NCBI GenBank assembly: GCA_016201905.1
Contig: JACQBQ010000014.1
Location: forward strand, 62,001 to 126,000
Direction: 5' to 3'
DNA from: Candidatus Melainabacteria bacterium
GTDB lineage: Bacteria; Cyanobacteriota; Vampirovibrionia; 2-02-FULL-35-15
DNA: 64,000 bases
Position numbers and translations under genes: made by a program. How positions within the stretch are numbered: position 1 is the stretch's first letter; the number at the start of each line of letters is the position of its first letter. Of this stretch, positions 1 through 9,387 are shown piece by piece. The notes beneath the pieces are model-generated. The model was not told the DNA's origin, did no database searches, and saw only the letters and a list, made by a program, of their open reading frames with translations.

Positions 1-621
1 ATCGTGGGCTCGGGGAAAAATTGTACAATTTTACACTACATAAAAAACAATAAAAAAATTCAGAAAAATGATTTGTTGTTAATTGATGCTGGTTCTGAGT
101 ATGACTATTATGCTTCTGATTTAACCAGAACTTTTCCTGTAAATAAAAAGTTTAATAGTATTCAAAAAGATATTTATCAAATTGTTTTAGAAGCACAGAC
201 TAAAGCAATCGAACAGATTAAGCCTGGGAAGAGGTTTATCGACTCACATAATAAAGCAGTTGGTGTATTAGTAGAAGGTTTAAAAGAGCTTAGGCTATTA
301 AAAGGAAGTATAGGCGAAATTATAAAAAAAGGAAAATATAAAAAGTTTTTTATGCACAGAACTGGACATTGGCTCGGTCTGGATGTCCATGATGCAGGTC
401 CATATATTGATAACAATGGCAATTCTATAAAATTGGTACCAGGCATGGTAATGACTGTTGAGCCTGGCATATATATATCCGAAAACTTGGAAGATGTTCC
501 AGAAAAATTTAAAGGGATTGGAATTAGGATTGAAGATGATGTGTTGGTAACAAATGGTGGCAATAAAGTTTTAACTTATGGTACTCCGAAAACCATAGAT
601 GAAATTGAAGCATTTAGTTAA
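1..621 (+). CDS. M24 family metallopeptidase (Xaa-Pro aminopeptidase-like), C-terminal part, truncated by window edge
   Basis: Frame is open to base 1 (IVGSGKN..LHY); motifs DAGSEYDYYASDLTRTFPV, HRTGHWLGLDVHDAG, VEPGIYI, RIEDDVLVT are typical of pita-bread M24 peptidases. Confidence 0.9.
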   Translation: MVGSGKNCTILHYIKNNKKIQKNDLLLIDAGSEYDYYASDLTRTFPVNKKFNSIQKDIYQIVLEAQTKAIEQIKPGKRFIDSHNKAVGVLVEGLKELRLLKGSIGEIIKKGKYKKFFMHRTGHWLGLDVHDAGPYIDNNGNSIKLVPGMVMTVEPGIYISENLEDVPEKFKGIGIRIEDDVLVTNGGNKVLTYGTPKTIDEIEAFS

Positions 622-873
622 AGTTATTAACATGAAATTAAGAAGATAAGAATCCCTTATATGCATTAGATATTAGCCTTACATTCTCAGAATTTTGTTA
701 ATTTAGGTTAATTGCATTATAAAATTAGGATTTTTAACTGCAATTTATAAGATTTTTTGATTAGAATGTTATTTTTACCCTAGAATTGTAAATAATAAAA
801 TTAGTACTTAATTTAGTTAAAATCATTCTATGCTCCGATAATTCTAAAAAACTAAAAAGGGAATAATGTTTAT

Positions 874-2577
874 ATGGCTACAGCAAATCCAACCAGAGCA
901 TCACTAACTCAACTGTTAAAAAATGGCAAGACCTCACTCAATGAGGCACTAAAGCTTCTTGTTGATGCTTCAGGGGCTTTGAACTTTGAATATTTGGATA
1001 AAAATTTACTTTCAGCTATGCCTTCTTCCTGGCCAGCTGAACAAGCAATACCACTATTATTTTGGAATAACAAGCTGTATGTTGGTGTGCCTGAGAATCA
1101 TGAAACATCCTTGAGAAATAATCTTTCCGAATTTTTAAATGGCTGCCAAATTGAATTCTCAAACATAAAAGCAGACAGTTGGAATAAATGGTTTGCACTT
1201 ATAGGCAAAACTACAGCAAATGTTCCTACGGCTCAGGCTACTCCTTATGACACAAAGGTCCAGCAGGCACAAGGACTACAGCAAAAAAGACTACCCCAGC
1301 AGCAGCAGGTTCAGTCTTCAGCACCACCAGCTAGTGCGCCACATGCAAAACTTGGTGCAGAACTTGAAGCGACAATTGACAGAATCCCCATCAGGCAAAT
1401 AATGGCTACTGATGAAGGAGCAATTGCAAATGATGTTAGGGCACTAATGGGAGAAGCTTTAAACCAAAGAGCCAGTGATATTCATTTTGAACCGACTACA
1501 AAAGGTTTAATAGTTAGGTTTAGAGTTGATGGAATATTAAGAGATATCTGTAGATATTTTTCTACAGTTCAGGACTTAAGAAAAGTTGTTATTGCCCGAA
1601 TAAAAATCATTGCTGATTTAAATATTGCTGAACAAAGACAACCTCAGGATGGTCGTGTTACTGAAGTTTTGGGTGGGCAAAGAGTTGATCTTAGGGTCTC
1701 TACTCTACCGACACTGCATGGTGAAAAGTGTGTTATAAGAATACTTCCGCATGAAAATAACTTTAGTAACTTATTGGACTTAGGTATACCAAAAGCAAGA
1801 CTGGCTATATATGAAGAATGGTTAGGCAGAAGCCAGGGCATGATATTAATTACAGGCCCAACAGGTTCAGGAAAAACAAGCACTCTGTATACAAGTCTTG
1901 CAAAACTAGTTGACACGACAAAAAATGTTGTAACGGTTGAAGATCCTGTTGAATACCAATTGGCAAGAGTTAATCAGGTTCAGGTAAATGTTAAGGCTGG
2001 ACTGACATTTGCTTCCGGGTTACGCAGTATTCTTCGTCAGGACCCTGATATTGTAATGATTGGTGAAATTAGAGATCTTGAAACAGCGGAAATTGCTATA
2101 CAAGCAGCTCTTACTGGACACTTAGTATTAAGCACACTTCATACAAATGATGCAGCAAGCACTATAGCCAGACTTATTGATATGGGTGTGGAGCCCTTTA
2201 TGATTTCAAGTGCTTTAGTAGGGGTTGTTGCACAAAGATTGGTACGTAAAGTTTGCTCGTGTCATAAAGAATACAAACCTTCATCTGAGGAACTTGAGTT
2301 ATTACATTTAACGTCATCTAATGATGAAGTATTTGCGAAAGCTATTGGTTGTGAAAAATGTACTCAAATGGGTTACTCAGGACGTGAAGGTATTTTTGAA
2401 ATTATGCCTGTGAATGAAAAAATTCAGCAAATGATTCAGGAAAAATCTAACTTAAATGAGATCAAGGCTGAATTACTACGTTCAGGAGTTCCAAATCTTG
2501 CACATGCAGGAGTTCAAAAAGTCAGAAAACGTAAAACAACAATTGAAGAGCTGCTAAGAGTTGTATCAATAAGCTAA
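874..2577 (+). CDS. pilB: Type II/IV secretion ATPase, type IV pilus assembly PilB/GspE
   Basis: Walker A GPTGSGKTST, Asp box/Walker B (IVMIGEIRDLETAEIAIQAALTGHLVLSTLHTNDA), C-terminal CxC..CxxC zinc motif. Confidence 0.93.
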   Translation: MATANPTRASLTQLLKNGKTSLNEALKLLVDASGALNFEYLDKNLLSAMPSSWPAEQAIPLLFWNNKLYVGVPENHETSLRNNLSEFLNGCQIEFSNIKADSWNKWFALIGKTTANVPTAQATPYDTKVQQAQGLQQKRLPQQQQVQSSAPPASAPHAKLGAELEATIDRIPIRQIMATDEGAIANDVRALMGEALNQRASDIHFEPTTKGLIVRFRVDGILRDICRYFSTVQDLRKVVIARIKIIADLNIAEQRQPQDGRVTEVLGGQRVDLRVSTLPTLHGEKCVIRILPHENNFSNLLDLGIPKARLAIYEEWLGRSQGMILITGPTGSGKTSTLYTSLAKLVDTTKNVVTVEDPVEYQLARVNQVQVNVKAGLTFASGLRSILRQDPDIVMIGEIRDLETAEIAIQAALTGHLVLSTLHTNDAASTIARLIDMGVEPFMISSALVGVVAQRLVRKVCSCHKEYKPSSEELELLHLTSSNDEVFAKAIGCEKCTQMGYSGREGIFEIMPVNEKIQQMIQEKSNLNEIKAELLRSGVPNLAHAGVQKVRKRKTTIEELLRVVSIS

Positions 2578-2670
2578 CAATACTTTCGTAATTAATTCAG
2601 CGGTGGCAAGTATCTGTGGATTAGAAAATTCATTTGCATTATTCATGCAAACATATGAAGGTATCAGCTT

Positions 2671-3387
2671 ATGAAAAACAATATTTTAATTCTGATTTTT
2701 TTGATATTAGTTTTATCAAGCCTATCGTTCAGTAAAGCTTTTGCAGAGACTGATTTATCTACATTAAATGTTACAGGGAGTGGGCAGTCAAACGCAAAAC
2801 CAGATCAGGCATCTTTAAGTATAGGTGTTATTACTAAAGGTAAAACTGCATCTGAAGCTGCAAGTCTTAATGCTGCTTCAGCTCAAAAACTTATAGATGC
2901 ACTTACCAGGTTAGGAATAGCTGATAAAGACGTTCAGACAAGTAATATAAGTATTACTCCACTTTATAAAGCTGCTTTACCCGCTGATGAGATTGACAAT
3001 AAAATCATTGGTTACCAAGCAACAAATGAAATACAAGCTACTATTCATATGATAGGTGATGTGGGAAAGATTGTTGATACAGTAGTGTTTACTGGAAACT
3101 ATACTATTCACGGCGTAAATTTTAGCCTGGAAAAAAGTGATGACTTTCAGTCAGATGCTTTAAAAAAAGCTGTTAGTGATGCTAAGCGTAAAGCAGATAT
3201 CGTTGCAAGCGCAGCAGGTAAAACCATAACTGGGGTTAAGAATATTTCTATAGGAGGTTCAATTATGCCCTTTGGAAAGGCTGAATTTGCAGGAGCTCAA
3301 GCACAAGACTTTTCTACGCCTATTTTGCCTGGAGAGTTAACAGTTTCAGAGTCTGTGTCGGTAGAGTATATCTTGGATAATAAATAG
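2671..3387 (+). CDS. SIMPL domain (DUF541) secreted/periplasmic protein
   Basis: Signal peptide-like N-terminus, then LNVTGSGQSNAKPDQASLSIGVITKGKTASEA, the typical DUF541 start. Confidence 0.85.
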   Translation: MKNNILILIFLILVLSSLSFSKAFAETDLSTLNVTGSGQSNAKPDQASLSIGVITKGKTASEAASLNAASAQKLIDALTRLGIADKDVQTSNISITPLYKAALPADEIDNKIIGYQATNEIQATIHMIGDVGKIVDTVVFTGNYTIHGVNFSLEKSDDFQSDALKKAVSDAKRKADIVASAAGKTITGVKNISIGGSIMPFGKAEFAGAQAQDFSTPILPGELTVSESVSVEYILDNK

Positions 3388-3440
3388 ATGGATTTTTATA
3401 TAGACTTGAATGTTAGGTTATTTGTCTGGAAAATTTAATT

Positions 3441-5543
3441 ATGAATTCTAGCAAAGAGTATATTGATCAAATTGAATTGGAGGGATTACTTGAAAAACAC
3501 CCGATTTCAATTTCTGTTTCACAGGTTAGAAAAGGTGTCCCAAGAATAAATTTTAAGAAGATCAAACTAACAAAGTGTCAAAACCTTGACAATTTATTGA
3601 GACTGAAAAATATTACAAAAATATTTTTGAACGATAATTTGATAAAGCTTGATCTACCTATTAAAAGAGTAACATCTGAAAAAACTTATGAAACGAATTT
3701 TGTAAATCCACTCAGAAAAAAAATTGATTATGAGGAAAAGCCAATTGATGTTTCAAATATAGAAACAAGTATAACCACAAATGAAAATATTAATAGTGAA
3801 GAAGAAGTTTCTCAACCTGTTTCAGATGTAAGTCCTGAATCTAGTGATGAAAGTGAAAATTATAGCAATTTGATTGATGACGATGAAGAGCTTGTAGATA
3901 GAGCTGATGAAAAAGATAAGGATATAACGTTTAACTTAGAAGCTCAGATTAATCATGAGGATGAAAATATTATATTTTCTCCGGCAACAGTTTCACTGCC
4001 TCCACTTAAAGGTGATATTTTAAGTACTTCTGGTGAACAACCTGCATTTGTATGGCCTCCTATAGCAGCACAGGGCGACAAGATTGAGAAACAAAACGAG
4101 CCAGATAAACCAAGTTCTTCAAAGCTGAAAAAAACGAAGAAAAAAAATAAAAAAAGATCAAAGAAAAAAAAGAGTCCATATTATTTAACTAATCAGGAAA
4201 AAGACAAAAAAAACATTATTCCTGATAAAGTAAAGCCTACTGGTTTTAAGCAAATTAGTCTTGAGAGTAAGCAATTTTTTGAAAAGGTTGAGGCTGAAGC
4301 AACTTTCCCCTGGACCCTTTCTTCGCAAAATTATGAAGGGCATGAAAGTATTTATAGTGGTGGGTTAGAGTCTGAATTAATAGAAAGTCCTGCTGAAAAA
4401 CCGCAATCACAGAATCTGCCATTTGCTGAAACAGGTAAAATAACTAAACCAGCTGTTTCACCTCCTGAGTTAATTAGTAAAGAAAAAGATGTTGAATTGC
4501 TATATGAAAAACAAACCGGTAAGGAGCCTTCTTATAAGACATTAATATTAAAAGCATTGCCACTGAAATTTTCTCTCGATTTACTTCAGGAAGTGGTTAT
4601 AGATCCAGATCTTAAAGATATTAAAACTAATACTTTTTTGAACAGGGACAATAAGGTACACTTTGGTGTAGAATTTTTAGGAAGGGTTGAAAAAATGTTT
4701 GAAAGATTTGGAAGTGCAAGAATTACTCCATTTAGAATAATAATTATAGGAGGAGTTACTGCAACTGTTGGTTACCTGCTCTGGAATCAGTTCTTGCCAG
4801 ATACAAACGTGAATTCGTTTTACAAAAAGAAACAAGATAAAGATACTGTGCTTGTAAGAGATTTATTTAAAAATAAACATGTGCTAAAAAAAGATTTAAT
4901 TCTAAAATCTCAGGATAAAAGCACTCAAGGAACACTAGGAGATTTAAATGAAAAATTAATTACACCAATTACTGAGCAAGAAAGATACACATTGATTGAA
5001 AAAGCGAGAGAATCTTTGGAAAATAGAGCAGATCCTTTTGGACAGGAATCGGTTTTGCCGCCATTGTCACCTGAAGAAGTAAAAGCAAAACTGGAAGAGA
5101 AATCACCACCGGATATTTCTCTTCAAAGAAAGCAGGTGGAGCTTGTCGGTATAATAAGTGCCAAAGGAAAAAACCTGGCTTTAGTTAATGTTTATACTGC
5201 TGATTATACGGTTGGAGTTAGTGATGATAAAGCTGCAAGAGAAATGAAATTAAAAACATCACTAAGTATGGCTGTACCAAACAGACTTGAAGTTTCAATA
5301 CTGGATCCTGTTGAAGAATGGAATGTTAAGGCTATCATAAAAAGTAAAGCTAGAAATGAGGAGCCGACTATAGAACTTGTTAAAGGTGATAAGAAATTTA
5401 AGCTTCGTGTAGGACAGAAGGTTTTGCTTCCGGAAGATAAACCTATTTCTAACCTTTCAGAACCAGATGAAGATGAAAAAAATGATTTAATGTCTGATAA
5501 TTCAGATGTAAAAGCAGATAGTGCAAGCCCATCAGAAGATTAA
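3441..5543 (+). CDS. Hypothetical single-TM protein with Lys-rich linker and PilP/GspC-like C-terminal region
   Basis: Long acidic N-terminal region, KLKKTKKKNKKRSKKKK tract, one TM (FRIIIIGGVTATVGYLLW), C-terminus VELVGIISAKGKNLALVNV... resembling pilotin/PilP beta domains. Confidence 0.5.
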   Translation: MNSSKEYIDQIELEGLLEKHPISISVSQVRKGVPRINFKKIKLTKCQNLDNLLRLKNITKIFLNDNLIKLDLPIKRVTSEKTYETNFVNPLRKKIDYEEKPIDVSNIETSITTNENINSEEEVSQPVSDVSPESSDESENYSNLIDDDEELVDRADEKDKDITFNLEAQINHEDENIIFSPATVSLPPLKGDILSTSGEQPAFVWPPIAAQGDKIEKQNEPDKPSSSKLKKTKKKNKKRSKKKKSPYYLTNQEKDKKNIIPDKVKPTGFKQISLESKQFFEKVEAEATFPWTLSSQNYEGHESIYSGGLESELIESPAEKPQSQNLPFAETGKITKPAVSPPELISKEKDVELLYEKQTGKEPSYKTLILKALPLKFSLDLLQEVVIDPDLKDIKTNTFLNRDNKVHFGVEFLGRVEKMFERFGSARITPFRIIIIGGVTATVGYLLWNQFLPDTNVNSFYKKKQDKDTVLVRDLFKNKHVLKKDLILKSQDKSTQGTLGDLNEKLITPITEQERYTLIEKARESLENRADPFGQESVLPPLSPEEVKAKLEEKSPPDISLQRKQVELVGIISAKGKNLALVNVYTADYTVGVSDDKAAREMKLKTSLSMAVPNRLEVSILDPVEEWNVKAIIKSKARNEEPTIELVKGDKKFKLRVGQKVLLPEDKPISNLSEPDEDEKNDLMSDNSDVKADSASPSED

Positions 5544-5598
5544 TCTAGTAAGAAAGCTTTTTTTGCAAGCATATATAGTATTCCAAATTTATTATGAA

Positions 5599-5731
5599 GG
5601 AGTTGGGTCTGTAAAATTTTCGAGGATATAAGCGGGTGGCGCCGGAAGAGAAGGGTTCAGAGCGAGGAACTGTGTGACGAAGCTCTGAAGGGTACCTGCA
5701 GGCGACAGGACCCGCGTCGTAAAACAACACC
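5599..5731. ncRNA. Candidate structured RNA in nadC upstream intergenic region (strand uncertain)
   Basis: GC-rich island in an AT-rich intergenic gap; nested complementary arms: GCGGGT(5632-5637)/ACCCGC(5710-5715), TTCAGAGC(5656-5663)/GCTCTGAA(5682-5689), CCTG(5695-5698)/CAGG(5706-5709), outer GGAGTTG/CAACACC. Confidence 0.4.
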
Positions 5732-5779
5732 CCGAATCTCTGACAGATCTGAAGAAGTTTTATTGGATATAATTTATTT

Positions 5780-6649
5780 ATGCTCTTAGATATGAAAGAT
5801 ACATCTTTGGAAGGAGTAATTAAAAATGCATTAGAGGAAGATATAGGTTCTCTTGGTGATGTTACATCTGAATGTTTAATCGATAGCGAGTGTGAATCTG
5901 AGTTTTCACTTGTTGTAAATGAGGATGCTGTCTTGGCTGGCCTGGAAGTTTTTAAAAATGTTTTTTTATTACTTGATAAAAATATGGTTATTTGTTCATC
6001 ATCTAAGGATGGAGATAAGATTAAAAGTAATACAATTGTTGCTAGTGTAAGTGGTAAAACCTTAAGTATATTAAAAGCTGAGAGAACTGCTCTTAATTTT
6101 ATTTGTCATTTGTCTGGTATTGCTTCTATGACAAATAGGCTTGTTAATTTGATTAAGGATACAGCTGTAATTCTTCTTGACACACGAAAAACCACACCAA
6201 ATATGAGATTGTTTGAAAAGCAAGCAATTCTTTCTGGTGGTGCAAAAAATCACAGATTTAATTTAAGTGAAATGGTGTTAATAAAGGATAATCATATTTC
6301 TTCTCTTGGTAGCGTAAAAAGTGCCATTTTAAAAGTGAGAGATTGCTATGGGAAAAAATATAAAATTGAAGTAGAAGTAAAAGATTTTCAGGAGCTAAAT
6401 GAGGCACTTTTATTAAAACCTGATGTAATTATGTTTGATAATTGGAAGATTAACGATTTAAAAAGAGCGCTAAAGTTGGTTCCTGACGATATAGATACAG
6501 AGGCAAGCGGTCAAATTAATATTGAAAATATTGCTGACTATGCCAAGACTGGCGTTAAGTATATCTCAACAAGTTATATGGTCAAACATGCAAGCTGGAT
6601 AGATTTTTCATTAAATGCAGTTGAGGTGAAACACGAAATTAAAGTCTGA
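5780..6649 (+). CDS. nadC: Nicotinate-nucleotide pyrophosphorylase (carboxylating)
   Basis: LLDTRKTTPNMRLFEKQAILSGGAKNHRFNLSEMVLIKDNH signature. Confidence 0.96.
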   Translation: MLLDMKDTSLEGVIKNALEEDIGSLGDVTSECLIDSECESEFSLVVNEDAVLAGLEVFKNVFLLLDKNMVICSSSKDGDKIKSNTIVASVSGKTLSILKAERTALNFICHLSGIASMTNRLVNLIKDTAVILLDTRKTTPNMRLFEKQAILSGGAKNHRFNLSEMVLIKDNHISSLGSVKSAILKVRDCYGKKYKIEVEVKDFQELNEALLLKPDVIMFDNWKINDLKRALKLVPDDIDTEASGQINIENIADYAKTGVKYISTSYMVKHASWIDFSLNAVEVKHEIKV

Positions 6650-6680
6650 AGCTCAAGGGCTTGATATATACTATATCTCT

Positions 6681-8300
6681 ATGAGATTTAATATAGCAGC
6701 TAAATATGATGTAGTGATTATTGGTTCAGGAATTAGCGGCTTAATATGTGCTATTGAACTTGCTAAGAAAAATAAGAGTGTATGCATTATAACAAAAGAA
6801 GCAGTGACAGAAAGTTCAAGTAGGTATGCGCAAGGTGGTATTGCTGTACCGCTGAGTAAATTAGACAGCGTAGAGAAGCATTTAAATGACACCTTAAAAG
6901 TGGGGGGAGGACTCTGTAAGCGTGATGTTGCCAAAGAGATAATTAATAACTCCTCAAACGCATTTGAAAAATTAATTTCTTATGGTGTAAATTTTGATTT
7001 AACTAAAGAGAGTGCAATTCATCAGAGCAGGGAGGCTGCTCATTCAGTTGCCCGTGTTTGCCATGTTGGAGGTGATGCCAGTGGCAGATATATTACCAAA
7101 ACTTTAATTGACAGGGCATGTCGTGAGCCAAAAATATCTATTTCACAGGGTACTGTTGCATTAAAAGTGTTTAAGGATAGTTGTTCGGAAGCAATGGGTG
7201 TCTTAGTAGAAGATGTTACACGTGATAAGTATGTAATTCTTGGAATGGATGTCATTATTGCTACAGGTGGGGCAGGGCAGCTATATAGAAATACCACTAA
7301 TCCTAATGTTAGTACTGGTGATGGGCTTATGATTGCATACAGTATTGGAGCTAAGATACAAGATATTGAAATGATACAATTCCACCCAACGGTTTTCTTG
7401 GGAAATGGCGAACTACTTTTAATCACTGAAGCTATTCGTGGAGAAGGTGGCAGGTTAAGAAATACTAAGGGAGAGTATTTCGCTTCAAATTATCACAGCA
7501 TGGCTGAGCTTGCTCCACGAGATATATTGGCTAGAGCAATTTTATGTGAACTGGAAAGAACAAATTCAAGATTTGTTTACCTGGATATAAGTAACTTTAA
7601 CGAAGATTATTTTAAAAACAGATTCCCGACAATTTACCAGTTTTGCATGGAAAGAAAAATTGATTTATTTAAAACTGGTATTCCTGTTTCTCCTGCAGCT
7701 CACTATTTTATTGGTGGTATAAAAACTGATATCTCTGCAAGAACTAATATCTCAAGGTTGTGGGCTGTTGGTGAAGTTGCATCAAATGGTTTTCATGGAG
7801 CAAATAGACTAGCAAGTAACTCATTACTAGAATGTATCGTCACTCCTCATTTTTTAGTAAAAGCTTTAGTTGAGCAAGAAGATATTTCTATACCAAATAT
7901 TGATTCTATCGATTTAGATATTGATAAAAATAATTACAGTGAAGATGAGATAAAAAATATTATTTGTGACCTGCAGTGTAAAAATACTGAAAACTTGGGA
8001 CTTGCCAGATCAGAAACTGAACTGAATGAACATTTAGTATGGTTAAGCAAACAATTGAAAGAATTTAATCTGGATTTGCCTAGTATTAATTATCAGGCCC
8101 AGGAGTTAAAAAATATGATTTTGCTTTCATCTTTTATATGTCATGCAGCCTTGGAACGTAAACATAGCATAGGTGTGCATTTTAGGAAAGATTTTCAAAG
8201 TTCCCCAGATGACTTTAAACATAGTGTTATTCATCTAAATAAGCAATTGTCTTGGGAAATTGAAGACTCTAAAAGAGAACTTGTATCATTTTTGGAATAA
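6681..8300 (+). CDS. nadB: L-aspartate oxidase
   Basis: FAD motif VVIIGSGISGLICAIELA; SSRYAQGGIAVP; HQSREAAHSVARVCHVGGDASG; adjacent to nadC and nadA. Confidence 0.96.
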   Translation: MRFNIAAKYDVVIIGSGISGLICAIELAKKNKSVCIITKEAVTESSSRYAQGGIAVPLSKLDSVEKHLNDTLKVGGGLCKRDVAKEIINNSSNAFEKLISYGVNFDLTKESAIHQSREAAHSVARVCHVGGDASGRYITKTLIDRACREPKISISQGTVALKVFKDSCSEAMGVLVEDVTRDKYVILGMDVIIATGGAGQLYRNTTNPNVSTGDGLMIAYSIGAKIQDIEMIQFHPTVFLGNGELLLITEAIRGEGGRLRNTKGEYFASNYHSMAELAPRDILARAILCELERTNSRFVYLDISNFNEDYFKNRFPTIYQFCMERKIDLFKTGIPVSPAAHYFIGGIKTDISARTNISRLWAVGEVASNGFHGANRLASNSLLECIVTPHFLVKALVEQEDISIPNIDSIDLDIDKNNYSEDEIKNIICDLQCKNTENLGLARSETELNEHLVWLSKQLKEFNLDLPSINYQAQELKNMILLSSFICHAALERKHSIGVHFRKDFQSSPDDFKHSVIHLNKQLSWEIEDSKRELVSFLE

Positions 8301-8334
8301 GGTTTTATAATTATTAAAAAATTGAAGGATTTTT

Positions 8335-9369
8335 ATGCTTACAGAAGTTACAACTACAAGTTTAATAAATAATAATATAAATGGAAACGGAAAACTTTTA
8401 TTAAAAAGAGATGTTGATGCTTTAAGAAGTGAAATTAAAAATCTTGCCAAAGAAAAAAACGCGGTTATTTTAGCTCATATATATCAAAGACTTGAGGTTC
8501 AGGATATTGCTGATCAGGTGGGCGATAGTTTGGCTCTTTCAAGATTTGCTGCAAATACAAATGCAGATATTATTGTGTTTTGTGGTGTTCATTTTATGGC
8601 AGAAACAGCAAAGCTTCTAAATCCAAAAAAGACTGTTTTATTGCCTGACTTGCAGTCAGGATGTCCTATGGCAGATATGATATCTGTTGATGACTTGCGT
8701 GCATTTAGAGCAGAACATCCTGGTGCCCCAGTGGTTTGTTATGTAAATTCAAGTGCCAGTGTAAAAGCAGAATCAGATGCTTGTTGTACCAGTACAAATG
8801 CAGTTCAAGTAGTAAAAGCGTTTAAAGAAGATGAAATAATTTTTGTTCCAGATAAAGGTCTTGCTGTCTGGGTGCAGGAGCAAGTACCGGATAAAAAGAT
8901 TCATATTTATGATGGCTTTTGTCCCACTCATTATCAGATTACCCCCAAAGATGTTTTTGTAATGAGGGAAAAATATCCTGATGCAGTTGTTGTAGCTCAC
9001 CCTGAGTGTGATCCAGAAGTTTGGCGTTTAGCTGATTTTGTTGGAAGCACTTCCCAGATTTATAAATTTGTTACTGATTATCATAAACAACAATTTATTA
9101 TTTTGTCTGAACAAGGACTTGTAGCAAGAATGCAGCGTGATATGCAGCATAAAACCATTGTTACAACTTTTCCTTTGCCACTCTGTCCAAATATGAAATA
9201 TCATAAATTAGAAACAGTTCTTTCTGGTCTTAAAGAGAATAAAAATAAAATAGAAATCAATTCAGATATTTTTGAATCTGCCTCTCAGTCAATAATAAGA
9301 ATGTTTGAAATCACCGAATCTAATAAAACTGGCAATAAGAATTTTTGGGAAGGACCAAAGAGGCAATAA
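8335..9369 (+). CDS. nadA: Quinolinate synthase A
   Basis: VILAHIYQRLEVQDIADQVGDSLALS; MAETAKLLNPKKTVLLPDLQSGCPMADM; HPECDPEV. Confidence 0.96.
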   Translation: MLTEVTTTSLINNNINGNGKLLLKRDVDALRSEIKNLAKEKNAVILAHIYQRLEVQDIADQVGDSLALSRFAANTNADIIVFCGVHFMAETAKLLNPKKTVLLPDLQSGCPMADMISVDDLRAFRAEHPGAPVVCYVNSSASVKAESDACCTSTNAVQVVKAFKEDEIIFVPDKGLAVWVQEQVPDKKIHIYDGFCPTHYQITPKDVFVMREKYPDAVVVAHPECDPEVWRLADFVGSTSQIYKFVTDYHKQQFIILSEQGLVARMQRDMQHKTIVTTFPLPLCPNMKYHKLETVLSGLKENKNKIEINSDIFESASQSIIRMFEITESNKTGNKNFWEGPKRQ

Positions 9370-9387
9370 TGTTAAAATAATCTCTTA

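Noticed and set aside
177-563. 128-aa minus-strand ORF inside the M24 peptidase
   Set aside because: Antisense shadow ORF
5545-5730. 61-aa minus-strand ORF over the GC-rich intergenic island
   Set aside because: The island is better explained by RNA-like complementary arms; peptide has no coherent features
7040-7426. 128-aa minus-strand ORF inside nadB
   Set aside because: Antisense shadow ORF of a well-supported CDS
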